Positions 24,401-33,424 of a stretch of DNA of 64,000 bases are shown in pieces. The position numbers were made by a program, and so were the translations under genes. Numbering within the stretch: position 1 is the stretch's first letter; every line of letters starts with the position of its first letter. This DNA is from Biomphalaria glabrata (taxonomy: Eukaryota; Mollusca; Gastropoda; Planorbidae): the NCBI RefSeq assembly GCF_947242115.1, contig NC_074716.1, positions 45,179,713 through 45,243,712 on the forward strand. Direction: 5' to 3'. Under the pieces are notes generated by a model. That model was not told the DNA's origin, made no database searches, and worked only from the letters and a program-made list of their open reading frames with translations.

Positions 24401-27400
24401 TTGCACTGCTTCTTGGCCGATCACATGCAATAATGTCATAGACTGTACTTCTCTGCTTTTTGTATCCAGTCCACTTGCTATCGAATATATCTGAAAGGAT
24501 TGTTTGAACCTTTTCCAATTTTCAGCCATTTAATTCCAGCGGTTGTGGCGGGTGGAGTCGGTCCATCTGACACCATGTAATAGACTAAAACAACATGAGC
24601 TTCAATAAACACAATGATTTTATTAGTCTCTATTTATGTTCTTTACTCCGGCCACTTGTTCTCTCAACTGACCTCCTTTTACACACAGTCCTGACACACT
24701 GCTGTTCACTCAACCATGTACACTCAAGGTCCAATGGTCATTTCATACACAGGCACACACACTGCACTACCAGACACTTACAACTCATACACTTACTATC
24801 CCAGAATTAATTTGTTTTAGTTTTTTTGTTACTCTTAATAACTGACATTTTTCTGTGTGGAAAGACATGCTCCAATTTGATTCCCGTTTCTGTAATTCAT
24901 CTAATTCTCTTTGTAAAATTTCTGTATCTTGTGTTGTTTTTATTGTTCTATATATTATGCAATAGTCTGTGAATTTTCTGACTTTTGTTCCTGAACTAAT
25001 GCAATTTGGTAAATTGTTTATGTAAATTAAAAATAGTAGTGAACCTAAGACTGTTCCTTGAGGTTGCTGTTGAGTTAGAGCCATTTTTAGCGGCCCCCGA
25101 AAGGGGAAAAGACGCTATTAGTTTTGTGTGAAATGTCTGTCCGTCTGACCGTCTGTCCGTCCGTCCCGTTTAGATCTCGTAAACTAGAAAAGATATTGAA
25201 AATCCGACATCACAATATTTTAGACCATTCAAAGTTCTGATGCAACGACTACTTTTTTTTTTCCTGAAATGAAAAATCTAATTTTTAAAATCAGTTATGC
25301 AAGCAGTTTTTTAAAGAGAAAAAGCTAATTAGTATGCATTATAAGTTAGACTTAATTTAAAACGAATAGTAATCTTATAAACTTTATTTTTCTTGAACAA
25401 TTTATATTGTGATGGAACTAGTGATCCAAATAAAAGATTGATCCTTATCAAAAAAATTACATTATTTATAAGACTTTAGTTAGACCAGGAGAGGCTCGGT
25501 AAAGCGCTTAGCTTCCGAACCGAGGGTCCCGGGTTCGAATCCTGGTGAAGACTAGGATTCTCAACTTCGGAATCCTTGGGTGCCTCTGAGTCTACCCAGC
25601 TCTAATGGGTACCTGACATTAGTTGGGGGAAAAGTAAAGGCGGTTGGTCGTTGTGCTGGCTACATGCCACCCTCGTTAACTGTAGGCCACAAAAACAGAT
25701 GAACTTTACATCATCTGCCCTATAGACCACAAGGTCTGAAAGGGGAACTAGTTAGGCCAGGTTCACATCTAACTTTGCATTCACTTGCACCTATCCTTTG
25801 ATCTGCTGCACCATTGGGGCACTACACAAGATCTGTCAACCTTCTTTCTCCATTCTATATCTCATTTGTCTTTGATATAATTTCATTTGGATGTTCTTTC
25901 TGAAAATATTGAAGCCTGCCTGGGTGGACCACTTCGGGGGCCGATTTTAAGTTTGTGTTTCTACACAAACTGTCTTTGTAACCTTGTTTTTATTACATTT
26001 TGTTCTCTTCCTATCAGAGAATTCACAATACACTGATGCAATGGACCGTTAATGCCAAAATATTTTAATTTTTTAAGCAAACTATGGTGGTGAACGTTGT
26101 CAAAATGTAAGGGGAATAAACTTTATTTTTATATTTGAATACTTGCTTGATGTAAAAATAGAGTTAAGGGACTTGAATTGTTTTAAAAGCTGTGTTGAAA
26201 GTTTTTCCAGAGTAGTGTGCTAGAGCGACCTTGCATTATGAATAGATGCAAAATTCTACTTTAATATCAGACATTAGAAAACGAAAGAAAATATAATTAA
26301 CAAGACAGTCTAGTAGACTATTGCGCTATTCTTTAATCGTCATAGTGAAACAAGGTTGGTAAAAGTAAAATTGCGATCTATGGGGAAGTTGACGTAAAGC
26401 TCAGCTGTTTATGTGGCCACCGGTAAACGAGGATGGTATGTGACCAGCACAACGACCAAACGACTTTTCCCCAAATATCGCCAGGCACTCATTAAAGCTG
26501 GGTGGACTCACAGGCGCCCTCAAGATTCCAAAAACTAAAAATTTCAGACTACGCCTAGACCCCTCGTTTCGGAAGCCAAGCGCTTTACCACTCTGCCACC
26601 GAACCTCTTCCTATTCCAATACATTTGACTTATTCATTATGTTGTTACTCTCTAATGCTGCTTGTCGTGAAGCTAAACAGACCAGATCGATCATTTCAAA
26701 TCAAGAGGGACTCACTCAACGGGAGCACTACAGCATCGAACACTTCCTCGGCATCCTTCACTGCCAACATGGTGACAGTCAAGTTTAACGTGGTCGTGTG
26801 GTTTAAGGGCAGCAAGTCTATCTCAAAGGTGCACTCTGTACTGTAGTCAGACGGTCTGATCTTCGAGGGTGGATTGTTGTAGGTCACTTGAGATATACCC
26901 AACGCTCCTGTCTCTGGCTGGTAAAAAGAAAAAAAGAAAAATGTCACTGCAACTCTTAAATTAAATGCCATTCTTTTTTTTTTTTTAATTTCATTTTAAT
27001 TTATTTCAATGCTATATTGTTTCATTTTAATTTATTTCAATGCTATATTGTTTCATTTTAATTTATTTCAATGCTATATTGTTTCATTTTAATTTATTTC
27101 AATGCTATATTGTTTCATTTTAATTTATTTCAATGCTATATTGTTTCATTTTAATTTATTTCAATGCTATATTATTTCATTTTAATTTATTTCAATGCTA
27201 TATTGTTTCATTTTAATTTATTTCAATGCTATATTGTTTCATTTTAATTTATTTCAATGCTATATTATTTCATTTTAATTTATTTCAATGCTATATTATT
27301 TCATTTTAATTTATTTCAATGCTATATTATTTCATTTTAATTTATTTCAATGCTATATTGTTTCATTTTAATTTATTTCAATGCTATATTGTTTCATTTT

Positions 27401-28375
27401 AATTTATTTCAATGCTATATTATTTCATTTTAATTTATTTCAATGCTATATTGTTTCATTTTAATTTATTTCAATGCTATATTGTTTCATTTTAATTTAT
27501 TTCAATGCTATATTATTTCATTTTAATTTATTTCAATGCTATATTGTTTCATTTTAATTTATTTCAATGCTATATTGTTTCATTTTAATTTATTTCAATG
27601 CTATATTATTTCATTTTAATTTATTTCAATGCTATATTGTTTCATTTTAATTTATTTCAATGCTATATTATTTCATTTTAATTTATTTCAATGCTATATT
27701 GTTTCATTTTAATTTATTTCAATGCTATATTATTTCATTTTAATTTATTTCAATGCTATATTGTTTCATTTTAATTTATTTCAATGCTATATTGTTTCAT
27801 TTTAATTTATTTCAATGCTATATTGTTTCATTTTAATTTATTTCAATGCTATATTGTTTCATTTTAATTTATTTCAATGCTATATTGTTTCATTTTAATT
27901 TATTTCAATGCTATATTGTTTCATTTTAATTTATTTCAATGCTATATTGTTTCATTTTAATTTATTTCAATGCTATATTGTTTCATTTAAATTTATTTCA
28001 ATGCTATATTGTTTCATTTAAATTTATTTCAATGCTATATTGTTTCATTTAAATTTATTTCAATGCTATATTGTTTCATTTAAATTTATTTCAATGCTAT
28101 ATTGTTTCATTTTAATTTATTTCAATGCTATATTGTTTCATTTAAATTTATTTCAATGCTATATTGTTTCATTTAAATTTATTTCAATGCTATATTGTTT
28201 CATTTAAATTTATTTCAATGCTATATTGTTTCATTTAAATTTATTTCAATGCTATATTGTTTCATTTAAATTTATTTCAATGCTATATTGTTTCATTTAA
28301 ATTTATTTCAATGCTATATTGTTTCATTTAATATTTATGTATTTAGTTTGGCTCTAAAAATTTCTTTAGTTTAAT

Positions 28376-28417
<42 letters not shown>

Positions 28418-31400
28418 TCGAGTGACGATCTATTTCATTGCAGCTTCTCGTAATACTAAATAGGCCAATACAAAAATAGATCCTGTACTGATAAGTTCCT
28501 ATTTTTTACAAAACCTCTATTCAAGTCAGAACTTCATGGAGGGTGGGTAGGTTGGTGGATGTGAGGAAGGTGGACGGTAGAAACTGGAAGCTGATCTAAA
28601 AAAAACGGCTTTAATATTTTTCCTATAAATTTTATAGTTGATGTATATTTTGCCGCCATGTATGAAAATGTCCAAATGTTTGTGTTCCATCTCTAATACG
28701 TATGTATCGTAGACTCAGGTTCTTTGTTTTTAAACGTAAATTATTATTTTTTTTAAATTTTGTTTCAATATTATTACTTCTAAATACTCCTTATCTAAAC
28801 CAGACTTACAAATTGGATCAGACGACATGTGGGCACGGGAAAGACTCGGTCAGTCTTGCACGTAATGGACAGCGTGGTATTGGATTGGGCAAACAAAGGC
28901 GTGTTACATCTGAAGTTTTCTGGTAGCACTGGAATAAAATAAATTAAGCCACATTGGTGACAGAATCATAGCCAACTATTAGAACCTCTAAAACGTGAAC
29001 AGACTAACTGATTGAACCTCTTAATAATTCAAAGTTTGTATGCTCCCTTTTTACAACCTATATTACCAATTAGGAAATTTGTCTTACAATATTTGCATTG
29101 TGAACATGTTACATTGTTGTAACTCTAATGTGTAACTCTGTGATGTGCACCAACATCTCGTTCTGCGAAAGGTGCACTGCTAAGAACTAGACTAGAAAGG
29201 AATGCGGACATTAGACAAGAAAATGGTCAGTTCCGCCCAAGACTATAACTGATAAAGAGGCCGTGCTCAAGGCAGACCTTGTTCTATGTGTTTGTCATAT
29301 CCTCCTGTGATTAAACATCTGTATATCGTTGAGTTGTCTCCCTTAACATACTACAATATCTATATATTTTTAAACAATAACCCAAAATTCAAGACGATAG
29401 GGCGATGAAAGTGGTTCTGGTTCAAAGTGGGGATACGGTCCATAAGTGCAAAGTGTATACCACACAGTCAGAAACCATCTATGACATGAGTTAATTCTCT
29501 ACTATTTAAAAAGTATGATTGGCATGGTCTCTAAAATTAGTCTCTAGATGAGGAAGTAAGGAAGATGCTACATTGGCAACACTGCAAAGATTTCTGAGAA
29601 CTGTCATTTGAAAGTATTCTGTACATTTTATTTAATACATCGCAATCTATCCAGAAGAAATGAAGAATAAGTGAATAGTAAAAACTCTGCTTTAGTGGTT
29701 TTCATCAAAGCGTTGTTGAAAAGCGATACTAGAGATAAAGAGATAAAGGGATAAAGGGATAAACCAACACTGGAGTATCCCCCCCCCCTTTTTTTTCTGT
29801 TCCTTGTTTCCACTCAGGTATTTTGATGAATGTTCATTTTTACTTACCGTATGCCTTGATGGTAAAAGGTGGGCCTAAGGTCTGGTCATCTACAACGCAC
29901 CTCCAGATGGTCATGTTTCGCGAGACGAGAAGTTCAAGGGTGCATGCACCTCCTGTCATATTGGATATGTAGATGGATCTGTAGTTGGGAAAACTGGAAG
30001 TACAGTTGCCATTGGTATAACACTTGGTTACGTTGATGTAGATGTCGGAGGCTTGAACTTGCCAAGTGAAGGACTGAACTGCTACTTGAGCTGTACATAT
30101 CAAATAGGCTTTTGTATCCTCGAGAATGGATTTTTCATTTTCAGAGGCGCCTGCTGTAGCAAAAATTAAAGGGATGAGATTTAAGTTCAGTTCTATATGT
30201 AGCCGTAGGTGATTAGTACGTGGCCTACATGGTATGTGTTATTATGTAAATAATGACACTTTGAGATGTGATACATTTTGTATTAGTAATTTTATATAAT
30301 CCATCGAATCAGGTCAATTGGACCAGCGGTTACTATTACCAAAATGATCGCGTCGCGATTGGTTCGATTATAAACAGATTCGACATGCACAATAAGTTGA
30401 CTCTTTTTTCTTTACAAACTCAATAGCTTTAAACTAAACCAGAATATCCTTGAGACTTTCTACAGCGCGACTATATAAAATCTGCTAACATACGGAATAA
30501 CTTGTTGGCAAGGCAACGCCTCATCTAAACTGTTGCGACGTCTAGAAAACATCATTAAAAAAAAGCATCAAAAATTACACTCACAACATTACCACATTTA
30601 AAGGAACTTTTTGAAGAAAAGTGCCTAAGAAAAATCGAAAAAATCTTGGAAGACAACGGCCACCCTCTCCATCAGAACTAAGTCAGGTCGTCGCGAAGTG
30701 GGCGACTGCTGTCAATCAAAACAAGAACGGAGAGGTACAAAAACTCGTTCGTACCTCACTCGGTCAGACTCTATCACCGCCACTCATTGATCAGGGAACA
30801 TGAAATGCACCAAGAAACCTGTGTGTTTTCGCTGAATGAACTCTTTATGTTGTCTGTTGTATTTATGTGTATTTTTCTGTTGTGTTGTCTTTATATGAGA
30901 AAAGAGTCCTTGTAATCACAACAAATTTCCGTAAGGATCAATAAAGCAGTTTTAGTCTTAGTCTTAGATACGATATGAGAAATGTGCTCATCTACGGTCA
31001 CAAATAAGAAGATATATATATATATAAGTTTGGGTTGGGACCAGTTTCATTTTGATTCAGAGAATATAATTTTTTTAATGGAGACACTTTGTAAAATAAC
31101 AATAGAATCATTGGCTCTGCTGAGCCACATTGTATGTTCCAGTAGTCTTCCCCCCCCCTCATCCACTCCAGTCAGCCAGTGTAATAGTGATACAGCACAT
31201 TACTGATTTACCGTTAAACAAAAATATTTGTATGTGAAACACAAAGGTTAAAAGATTATTTATTCAATGCATTGTTAAAATAAAAATGACTCCTAAATAT
31301 ATCCTGTTCTGTGGTGGGGGCTTAGCCCTGCTTAGAAAAGAAGATTATTTGATAATCATATCACTTGAAGCCCATTTCAGCCAATATCTCATGGTTCCTC

Positions 31401-31887
31401 TCTCTACTTTGCAATGTAACAAATGTTTAGTTGTTAATAAATACAAATATTTAGGCTTGTCTTCGAGTCCGAAGACGCTGTTTTGTAATATTTTACTCGG
31501 CTACGCAGCCCAAGGTGATCTACAATGTACAACGGTCAAGTCGTCTCGATGCGGTTAAAGAAATCTCAAATGACTACTGGAAAAATACTAATAATAGGCG
31601 TCATTTATTCTACACTTCTATTATTTATATTATTTGCTAGTTATTTCACCTACTAATTAAACGAAATTGACTATAAACTGGTCCATTTTAAAAAATGAGC
31701 TATTACTTTGGTTATATATTAAAGTTCCTGCATTGCGATCTCGTCTCTTTATCAAGATTAAGGAAGTATTCGAATGTGTCTAAAACATTAGGAATAACAT
31801 TTGAGCATTGTAATCGTACTTACAAGTCAGGAAAGTTGATACTATCACAGTCATCCACAAAACATAGAAAGAAAATCGAAGATTCAT
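15294..31887 (-). CDS. gene A: five-domain Ig-like transmembrane receptor
   Basis: Ten exons in order on the minus strand: 31887-31824 (signal peptide), 30150-29848 (D1), 28928-28810 and 26917-26716 (D2), 22449-22249 and 21619-21536 (D3), 20307-19999 (D4), 18512-18216 (D5), 16594-16382 (transmembrane), 15470-15294 (tail). All junctions are GT-AG and the phases join without a break, giving about 656 residues. The ectodomain should bind a ligand outside the cell, while YxxL/I motifs in the tail suggest SH2-dependent signalling. The tail exon ends at a donor, so at least one 3' exon is missing. Introns hold much repeat DNA. The ligand is unknown. The intact frame across ten exons argues against a pseudogene. 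Confidence 0.8.
16382..16594 (-). CDS. gene A transmembrane and juxtamembrane exon
   Basis: The 213-base phase 1-1 exon has acceptor CTCTACTAG and donor GAAG|GTGAGA. After a short linker (EQTCDASN) comes a glycine-rich hydrophobic span (LGIGLGGAGLILVIAILVFI) and a basic stop-transfer run (RWRRRR), giving the orientation with the carboxy end inside. It continues with TQTVSFTLGDKEVKVIV, nearly the same as in gene B (TQTVSFSVGDSKVKVIV). This is the best conserved part of the two proteins. Confidence 0.9.
16860..17230 (-). mobile_element. LINE carboxy-terminal fragment with zinc-finger-like end
   Basis: Minus-strand reading gives DRTAWRQTVRAGMNLAESKK and further on HACTNCGKLCHSRI, the DR-x-x-WR...CxxCGK..HSRIGL pattern seen at the end of several non-LTR reverse transcriptase proteins (compare 50290-50370). 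Frame breaks separate the two pieces. It sits in the gene A intron between D5 and the transmembrane exon. Confidence 0.6.
17507..17740 (+). mobile_element. SINE-1, copy c
   Basis: Head GTGGCTGAGCTGTAAAGCGT, B box GGTTCGAATCCTGG, then GGGTACCTGACATTAGTTGG and ACAGAAACAAATGACCTTTA. The 3' end is cut short. Confidence 0.9.
18216..18512 (-). CDS. gene A exon D5 (fifth Ig-like domain)
   Basis: The 297-base phase 1-1 exon equals gene B's D5 in length. It encodes a membrane-proximal Ig-like domain with QILCVVDV (B strand), TLYCVVINTQTG (F strand) and a final TLTVSG. Gene B has ELECVVININTS and KLTISG at the same places. The acceptor is TTGTTCCAG. The donor is CAG|GTTGGT, a weaker match than the GTGAGT of gene B, but no better site lies nearby. 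Confidence 0.85.
18640..19050 (-). repeat. interspersed repeat R3
   Basis: Closely parallels 53190-53610: AAAGAACTCCGCCCTTTAAA, TATCTCTCAATAACGTAAAG, GCTGGTATCAAACAAAATAA, CTTGATCCGAGAATGGGTGT and GGAGAAATAACA occur in the same order. It lies in the D4-D5 intron of gene A, while the counterpart lies just past D4 in gene B. The two are probably independent insertions. Confidence 0.5.
19999..20307 (-). CDS. gene A exon D4 (fourth Ig-like domain)
   Basis: The 309-base phase 1-1 exon has acceptor ATTTTCAG and donor TACG|GTAAGT. The domain opens GPSRVNLTPL, with B-strand QFVCNVSV and F-strand AFDITCNVQN, then KFPTISAQSTLTVRAYG. Gene B's D4 (312 bases) has AYNVTCVAQNTKFPTLSALS at the same place, so the K-F-P-T-(I/L)-S-A motif is shared. 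Canonical two-cysteine Ig-like fold; sequons NLT, NTT and NVS. Confidence 0.88.
20936..21505 (-). repeat. polypurine GAGAGAAGAGAAAGAGACAGA tract (570 bases)
   Basis: Almost pure purine on the plus strand, built from GAGA, GAAGAGA and GAGACAGAGA motifs with no fixed period. On the coding strand it forms a very long pyrimidine tract in the D3b-D4 intron of gene A. The long open frame across it is an artefact of base composition. Confidence 0.95.
21536..21619 (-). CDS. gene A exon D3b (short second half of third domain)
   Basis: The 84-base phase 1-1 exon has acceptor TTCACTATAG and donor GCTT|GTGAGT. It encodes ELHPRYYCSSKSAVLQQK and ends VYEPKFA. Gene B's 84-base counterpart has DINPKFTCSSNSSVFQPK and the same YEPKFA end, which supports this otherwise easily missed exon. 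With D3a it would form one compact Ig-like module. Confidence 0.85.
21691..21905. repeat. MITE-like element (AGTGGCGTAGCTAG end)
   Basis: The left end AGTGGCGTAGCTAG and right end TAGCTAGGCAACTG are imperfect inverted repeats, and G/C-rich blocks (GGGCCCGG, GGGGGCCC) lie inside. A related right half sits at 46330-46445. It lies in the 629-base intron between D3a and D3b of gene A. Confidence 0.5.
22249..22449 (-). CDS. gene A exon D3a (first part of third domain)
   Basis: The 201-base phase 1-1 exon has acceptor TCTATCCCAG and donor TCCG|GTAATG. It encodes YPEAVKGNDCPDDYIKSG, then PTCSCTLSTVGTPPGSVYW and QLVIKFNSSG. Gene B shares YP, DCP-x-DYI, C-x-C, the PPG-x-x-YW core and the 201-base length. 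The paired C-x-C is unusual for an Ig B strand. No start codon lies in the frame, so it is easily missed by simple frame scans. Confidence 0.85.
23205..24803 (-). mobile_element. fossil LTR retroelement (Metaviridae, Ty3/Gypsy-like), broken
   Basis: Two direct terminal repeats (24576-24803 and about 23205-23430) share AATAGACTAAAACAAC, TTCAATAAACACAATGATTT and CTGACACACTGCTGTTCACT. They start TG and end CA, and the element is flanked by a 5-base duplication GAATT (23200-23204, 24804-24808). A primer-binding-like TGGTGTCAGATGG follows the 5' repeat. Recognisable parts are a gag-like fragment (about 24360-24530), an integrase-like fragment (about 24130-24330) and a later integrase-end or chromodomain-like stretch (23760-24003). 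Roughly one difference in twenty between the repeats points to a moderate to young age. It is far shorter than a full element and clearly broken. It inserted into the LINE above. Confidence 0.8.
25087..25980. repeat. unclassified repeat with GCGGCCCCCGAA inverted ends
   Basis: Begins AGCGGCCCCCGAAAGGGGAA, followed by a TGTCTGTCCGTCTGACCGTC run and TTTAGATCTCGTAAACTAGA. Near the right end is CACTTCGGGGGCCGATTTTA, the inverse of the left end, then AACTGTCTTTGTAACCTTGT. It interrupts the LINE reverse-transcriptase frame and itself holds SINE-1 copy d. A fragment of its right end occurs near 4340-4395. No coding capacity seen. Confidence 0.55.
25492..25750 (+). mobile_element. SINE-1, copy d
   Basis: Nearly full-length: AGCTTCCGAACCGAGGGTCC, B box GGTTCGAATCC, GGGTACCTGACATTAGTTGG, GGTCTGAAAGGGGAACTA. 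The flanks TAGTTAGACCAGG and TAGTTAGGCCAGG look like a target duplication of about 13 bases with one difference. Confidence 0.9.
26385..26606 (-). mobile_element. SINE-1, copy e
   Basis: Reverse copy: TGTGGCCACCGGTAAACGAG, GACCAGCACAACGACCAAAC, GGAAGCCAAGCGCTTTACCA, CTCTGCCACCGAACCTC. It lies about 110 bases downstream (minus sense) of the gene A D2b donor. Confidence 0.85.
26716..26917 (-). CDS. gene A exon D2b (second half of second domain)
   Basis: The 202-base exon enters in phase 0 (acceptor CTTTTTACCAG) and leaves in phase 1 (donor TTGA|GTGAGT). It encodes PETGALGISQVTYNNPPS, then STECTFEIDLLPLNHTTTLN, TVTMLAVKDAEE and VVLPL. Gene B (205 bases) has MGPLG, MQCTFEYDLNQWNEAITL and VSLTL in the same order. 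The (E/Q)CTFE-(I/Y)-DL motif carries the partner cysteine of the domain begun in D2a. Confidence 0.88.
26990..28331. repeat. 31-base AT-rich tandem array (about 43 copies)
   Basis: The unit is TTTCATTTTAATTTATTTCA plus ATGCTATATTG. Copies are almost identical. One variant (ATATTA for ATATTG) is scattered through the first two-thirds, while another (TTTAAATTT for TTTTAATTT) is confined to roughly the last twelve copies, with one reversion near 28105. It fills most of the D2a-D2b intron of gene A. The same intron of gene B (785 bases) has no such array. Confidence 0.97.
28379..28416. repeat. (TC)n microsatellite
   Basis: About 18 perfect TC repeats just past the 31-base array. Confidence 0.95.
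28810..28928 (-). CDS. gene A exon D2a (first half of second domain)
   Basis: The 119-base exon has acceptor TTATTCCAG and donor TTT|GTAAGT, in phase 1 and out phase 0. It encodes LPENFRCNTPLFAQSNTTLS, then ITCKTDRVFPVPTCRLIQF. The FRCNTPLF...SNTTLSITC pattern aligns with PTCDPPQF...SNTAVSITC in B and the C version. It has no internal methionine and was recognised by paralogy, length and splice phase. Confidence 0.87.
29848..30150 (-). CDS. gene A exon D1 (first Ig-like domain)
   Basis: The 303-base phase 1-1 exon has acceptor GCTACAGCAG and donor TACG|GTAAGT. It encodes an amino-terminal Ig-like domain with YLICTAQ (B strand), FTWQVQ (C strand), VTKCYTNGNCTS, ACTLELL and SRNMTIWRCVV (F strand), ending FTIKAYG. 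Four sequons (NVT, NCT, NMT twice) imply glycosylation, one directly before the F-strand tryptophan as in B and C. An acceptor three bases upstream (CTACAG) would add one residue. Confidence 0.88.
30620..30965 (+). mobile_element. short retroelement with 3' end shared with 14505-14890
   Basis: A 60-codon frame (MPKKNRKNLGRQRPPSPSEL at its start) is followed by GAGAAAAGAGTCCTTGTAAT, CCGTAAGGATCAATAAAGCA and a TTAGTC repeat tail. The last 75 bases match the reverse-oriented copy at 14505. It could be a truncated LINE or a SINE using the LINE's 3' end. It lies in gene A's first intron. Confidence 0.4.
31824..31887 (-). CDS. gene A exon 1: signal peptide
   Basis: The ATG at 31887 opens 21 codons plus one base, ending at a good donor (ACTT|GTAAGT) in phase 1, the phase D1 requires. 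The peptide MNLRFSFYVLWMTVIVSTFL has a basic amino end and a hydrophobic core, as a signal peptide should. The spliced product would continue through a new codon into ASENEK of D1. An in-frame TAA stands right before the ATG, supporting this start. There is no counterpart in gene B's visible upstream 1.5 kb. I see no convincing TATA box upstream. Confidence 0.65.
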
Positions 31888-32229
31888 TTTAGTAGTTCCG
31901 ACTTACTGACTTATTGAACTATTAGTATGTTTAGAGACATAATTAAAGCCTATAGCACAATGTCTAGTCAACCGTGCCGCACACACAGACACTGTCACAT
32001 AGTGCAATACTTATCTATGTCTTAGACAGTTAGGAAACATTCCGCAACAGCGGCGTAACGTACAAATAATACTGGAACTAGCAAGTAGCTTGAATCTACT
32101 ATGGAGTTTGCAAGTTCACGACATTGTTTTTTTTATTACATCGGCCTTAAATGTCCATCCACCCACCTTTTTTAAAGATATGGTACATTTTTTTTTTAAA
32201 TTACAAAGCTTTTATAAAGTCACTCCGGT

Positions 32230-32420
32230 CGACTGTCTGGTACAAATTGTGTACATGTTATTTCTTGTATGTCACATTCTCTGATCAAGCTTGAAACTTT
32301 GCTAAAGTATTCATAACATTCCTAACAAAACATCAACATAAAAAAAAATTAATTAGCGCTTATTAATTAATATTGTTTGATACAGAAAAGGGAAATAAAT
32401 CCTACAGTATTGAGATAAAT
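32230..32420 (+). repeat. interspersed repeat R3 (plus orientation)
   Basis: GACTGTCTGGTACAAATTGT, GTACATGTTATTTCTTGTAT, TGATCAAGCTTGAAACTTTG, then a TTAATTAATATTGTTTGATA stretch and GGGAAATAAATCCTA. The same order occurs at 40300, 58700 and 61610. Confidence 0.5.
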
Positions 32421-32789
32421 GGCTGTAAATGTATTGTTTTTAAAGTAATTTCTAAAAATATTTTGCTTGTTTTAATTGGATTTGTTCTCGTTCGTTTAAA
32501 CGTTTTTTTTTGTGCTTTATGTTTTTATGTTTGAATATGTTGAGCTAACTAAATATAAATAATGTAGCTTCCGGTTATGTCAATGATATGTTGGCGTAAT
32601 AAAATCAGAAAGTTATAACAGAAGGGCGCATTGCAGAGGTCTTCCTTTTTGAATCACCTTCATGTCGGGTCAAAATTGAATGTGACTTATGAGACTTATA
32701 GATAGGCCTATCATTCCTTAAATTAAGAAAAAAAAAGATTTTATTTTATAAAATAAATCATATACTGATTTTTGTAGCTAATAAAATCA

Positions 32790-33240
32790 GACAGATGCGT
32801 TCCCTGGTCATGGTTACAATCTTATGTGCATGCGAATCTTGAACGCTGATTGCTGAACTAGAGAGGAGGATCCTAGCAATAGAATTGAGATGCTACAAAA
32901 AAAATCCTAGATAACATATACAAAGACCGCTTTACAAACGAAAAGATTAGAAACAGGAATAATACAGCGATGTGACCCCACGATGACCTGCTACCTACTG
33001 TTAAAAAAAACAAACTCTCTGGCCTTATCACAAGGTCCTCGAGGCGTGCAAAGACCTTCCTTCATGGAACAGAACAATGGAAAAAGAAAGACAGAGAAAG
33101 CTAGGGAAAGACAATATAAAATAATTGACGGGCCTGCCATTGAAAGAGATTCTTTTCCATGCAACAGACATAGAGGAATGGAGTAAGTCCACATAGTTTT
33201 TGTGGTGCTCCAACAGACTAAAGGATTAGAAAAGGAGAAG
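32790..33240 (+). mobile_element. truncated LINE 3' end (family L-A)
   Basis: CGTTCCCTGGTCATGGTTAC, then ERRILAIELRCYKK, NEKIRNRNNTAM, EACKDLPSWNRTMEKERQRK, KIIDGPAIERDSF and a tail ending in GTGGTGCTCCAACAGACTAA. Several stops and frameshifts; order as in the other family members. Confidence 0.6.
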
Positions 33241-33424
33241 GATATCTTATATTCTATCAGTTCTTTGTATCATTGTGGCAATTTCTCTAAATCTGAATCC
33301 TCTCTCGAGCGTTATCAGCTGTCTGTGGTAATGTATCTTAAAACATTGTTGTTTTAACGAAGACTGTGTTTGAAATCTTTTGCTCCATTTAGAAAAACAA
33401 CAAATTTGTTAGCAAAAAAAAAAA

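Larger units (their letters stand above)
22508..26245 (-). mobile_element. LINE copy (family L-B) carrying two later insertions
   Basis: Minus-strand pieces in order: a reverse-transcriptase part (HHSLLKKLKYFGINGPL, 25985-26245), PQGTVLGSLLFLIYINNLP (about 25060), FHTEKCQLLRVTKK, YLGVII (about 23150), VRPIIEYASSVWDPS (about 23000), LIHKTLNHN and AWNGLPELARKT (about 22660). The 3' end has a (TAAGA) tail at 22508-22525, only 58 bases upstream of the D3a acceptor. The core motifs are Jockey/CR1-like, but the clade is not assigned. It is split by a fossil LTR element (23205-24803) and by a repeat with inverted ends (25087-25980), and also carries frame breaks. It lies wholly in the D2b-D3a intron of gene A. 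Confidence 0.75.

Noticed and set aside
31286-31558. 90-codon plus-strand frame
   Set aside because: No recognisable domain, no splice partner, and on the opposite strand to gene A's first intron; likely chance.
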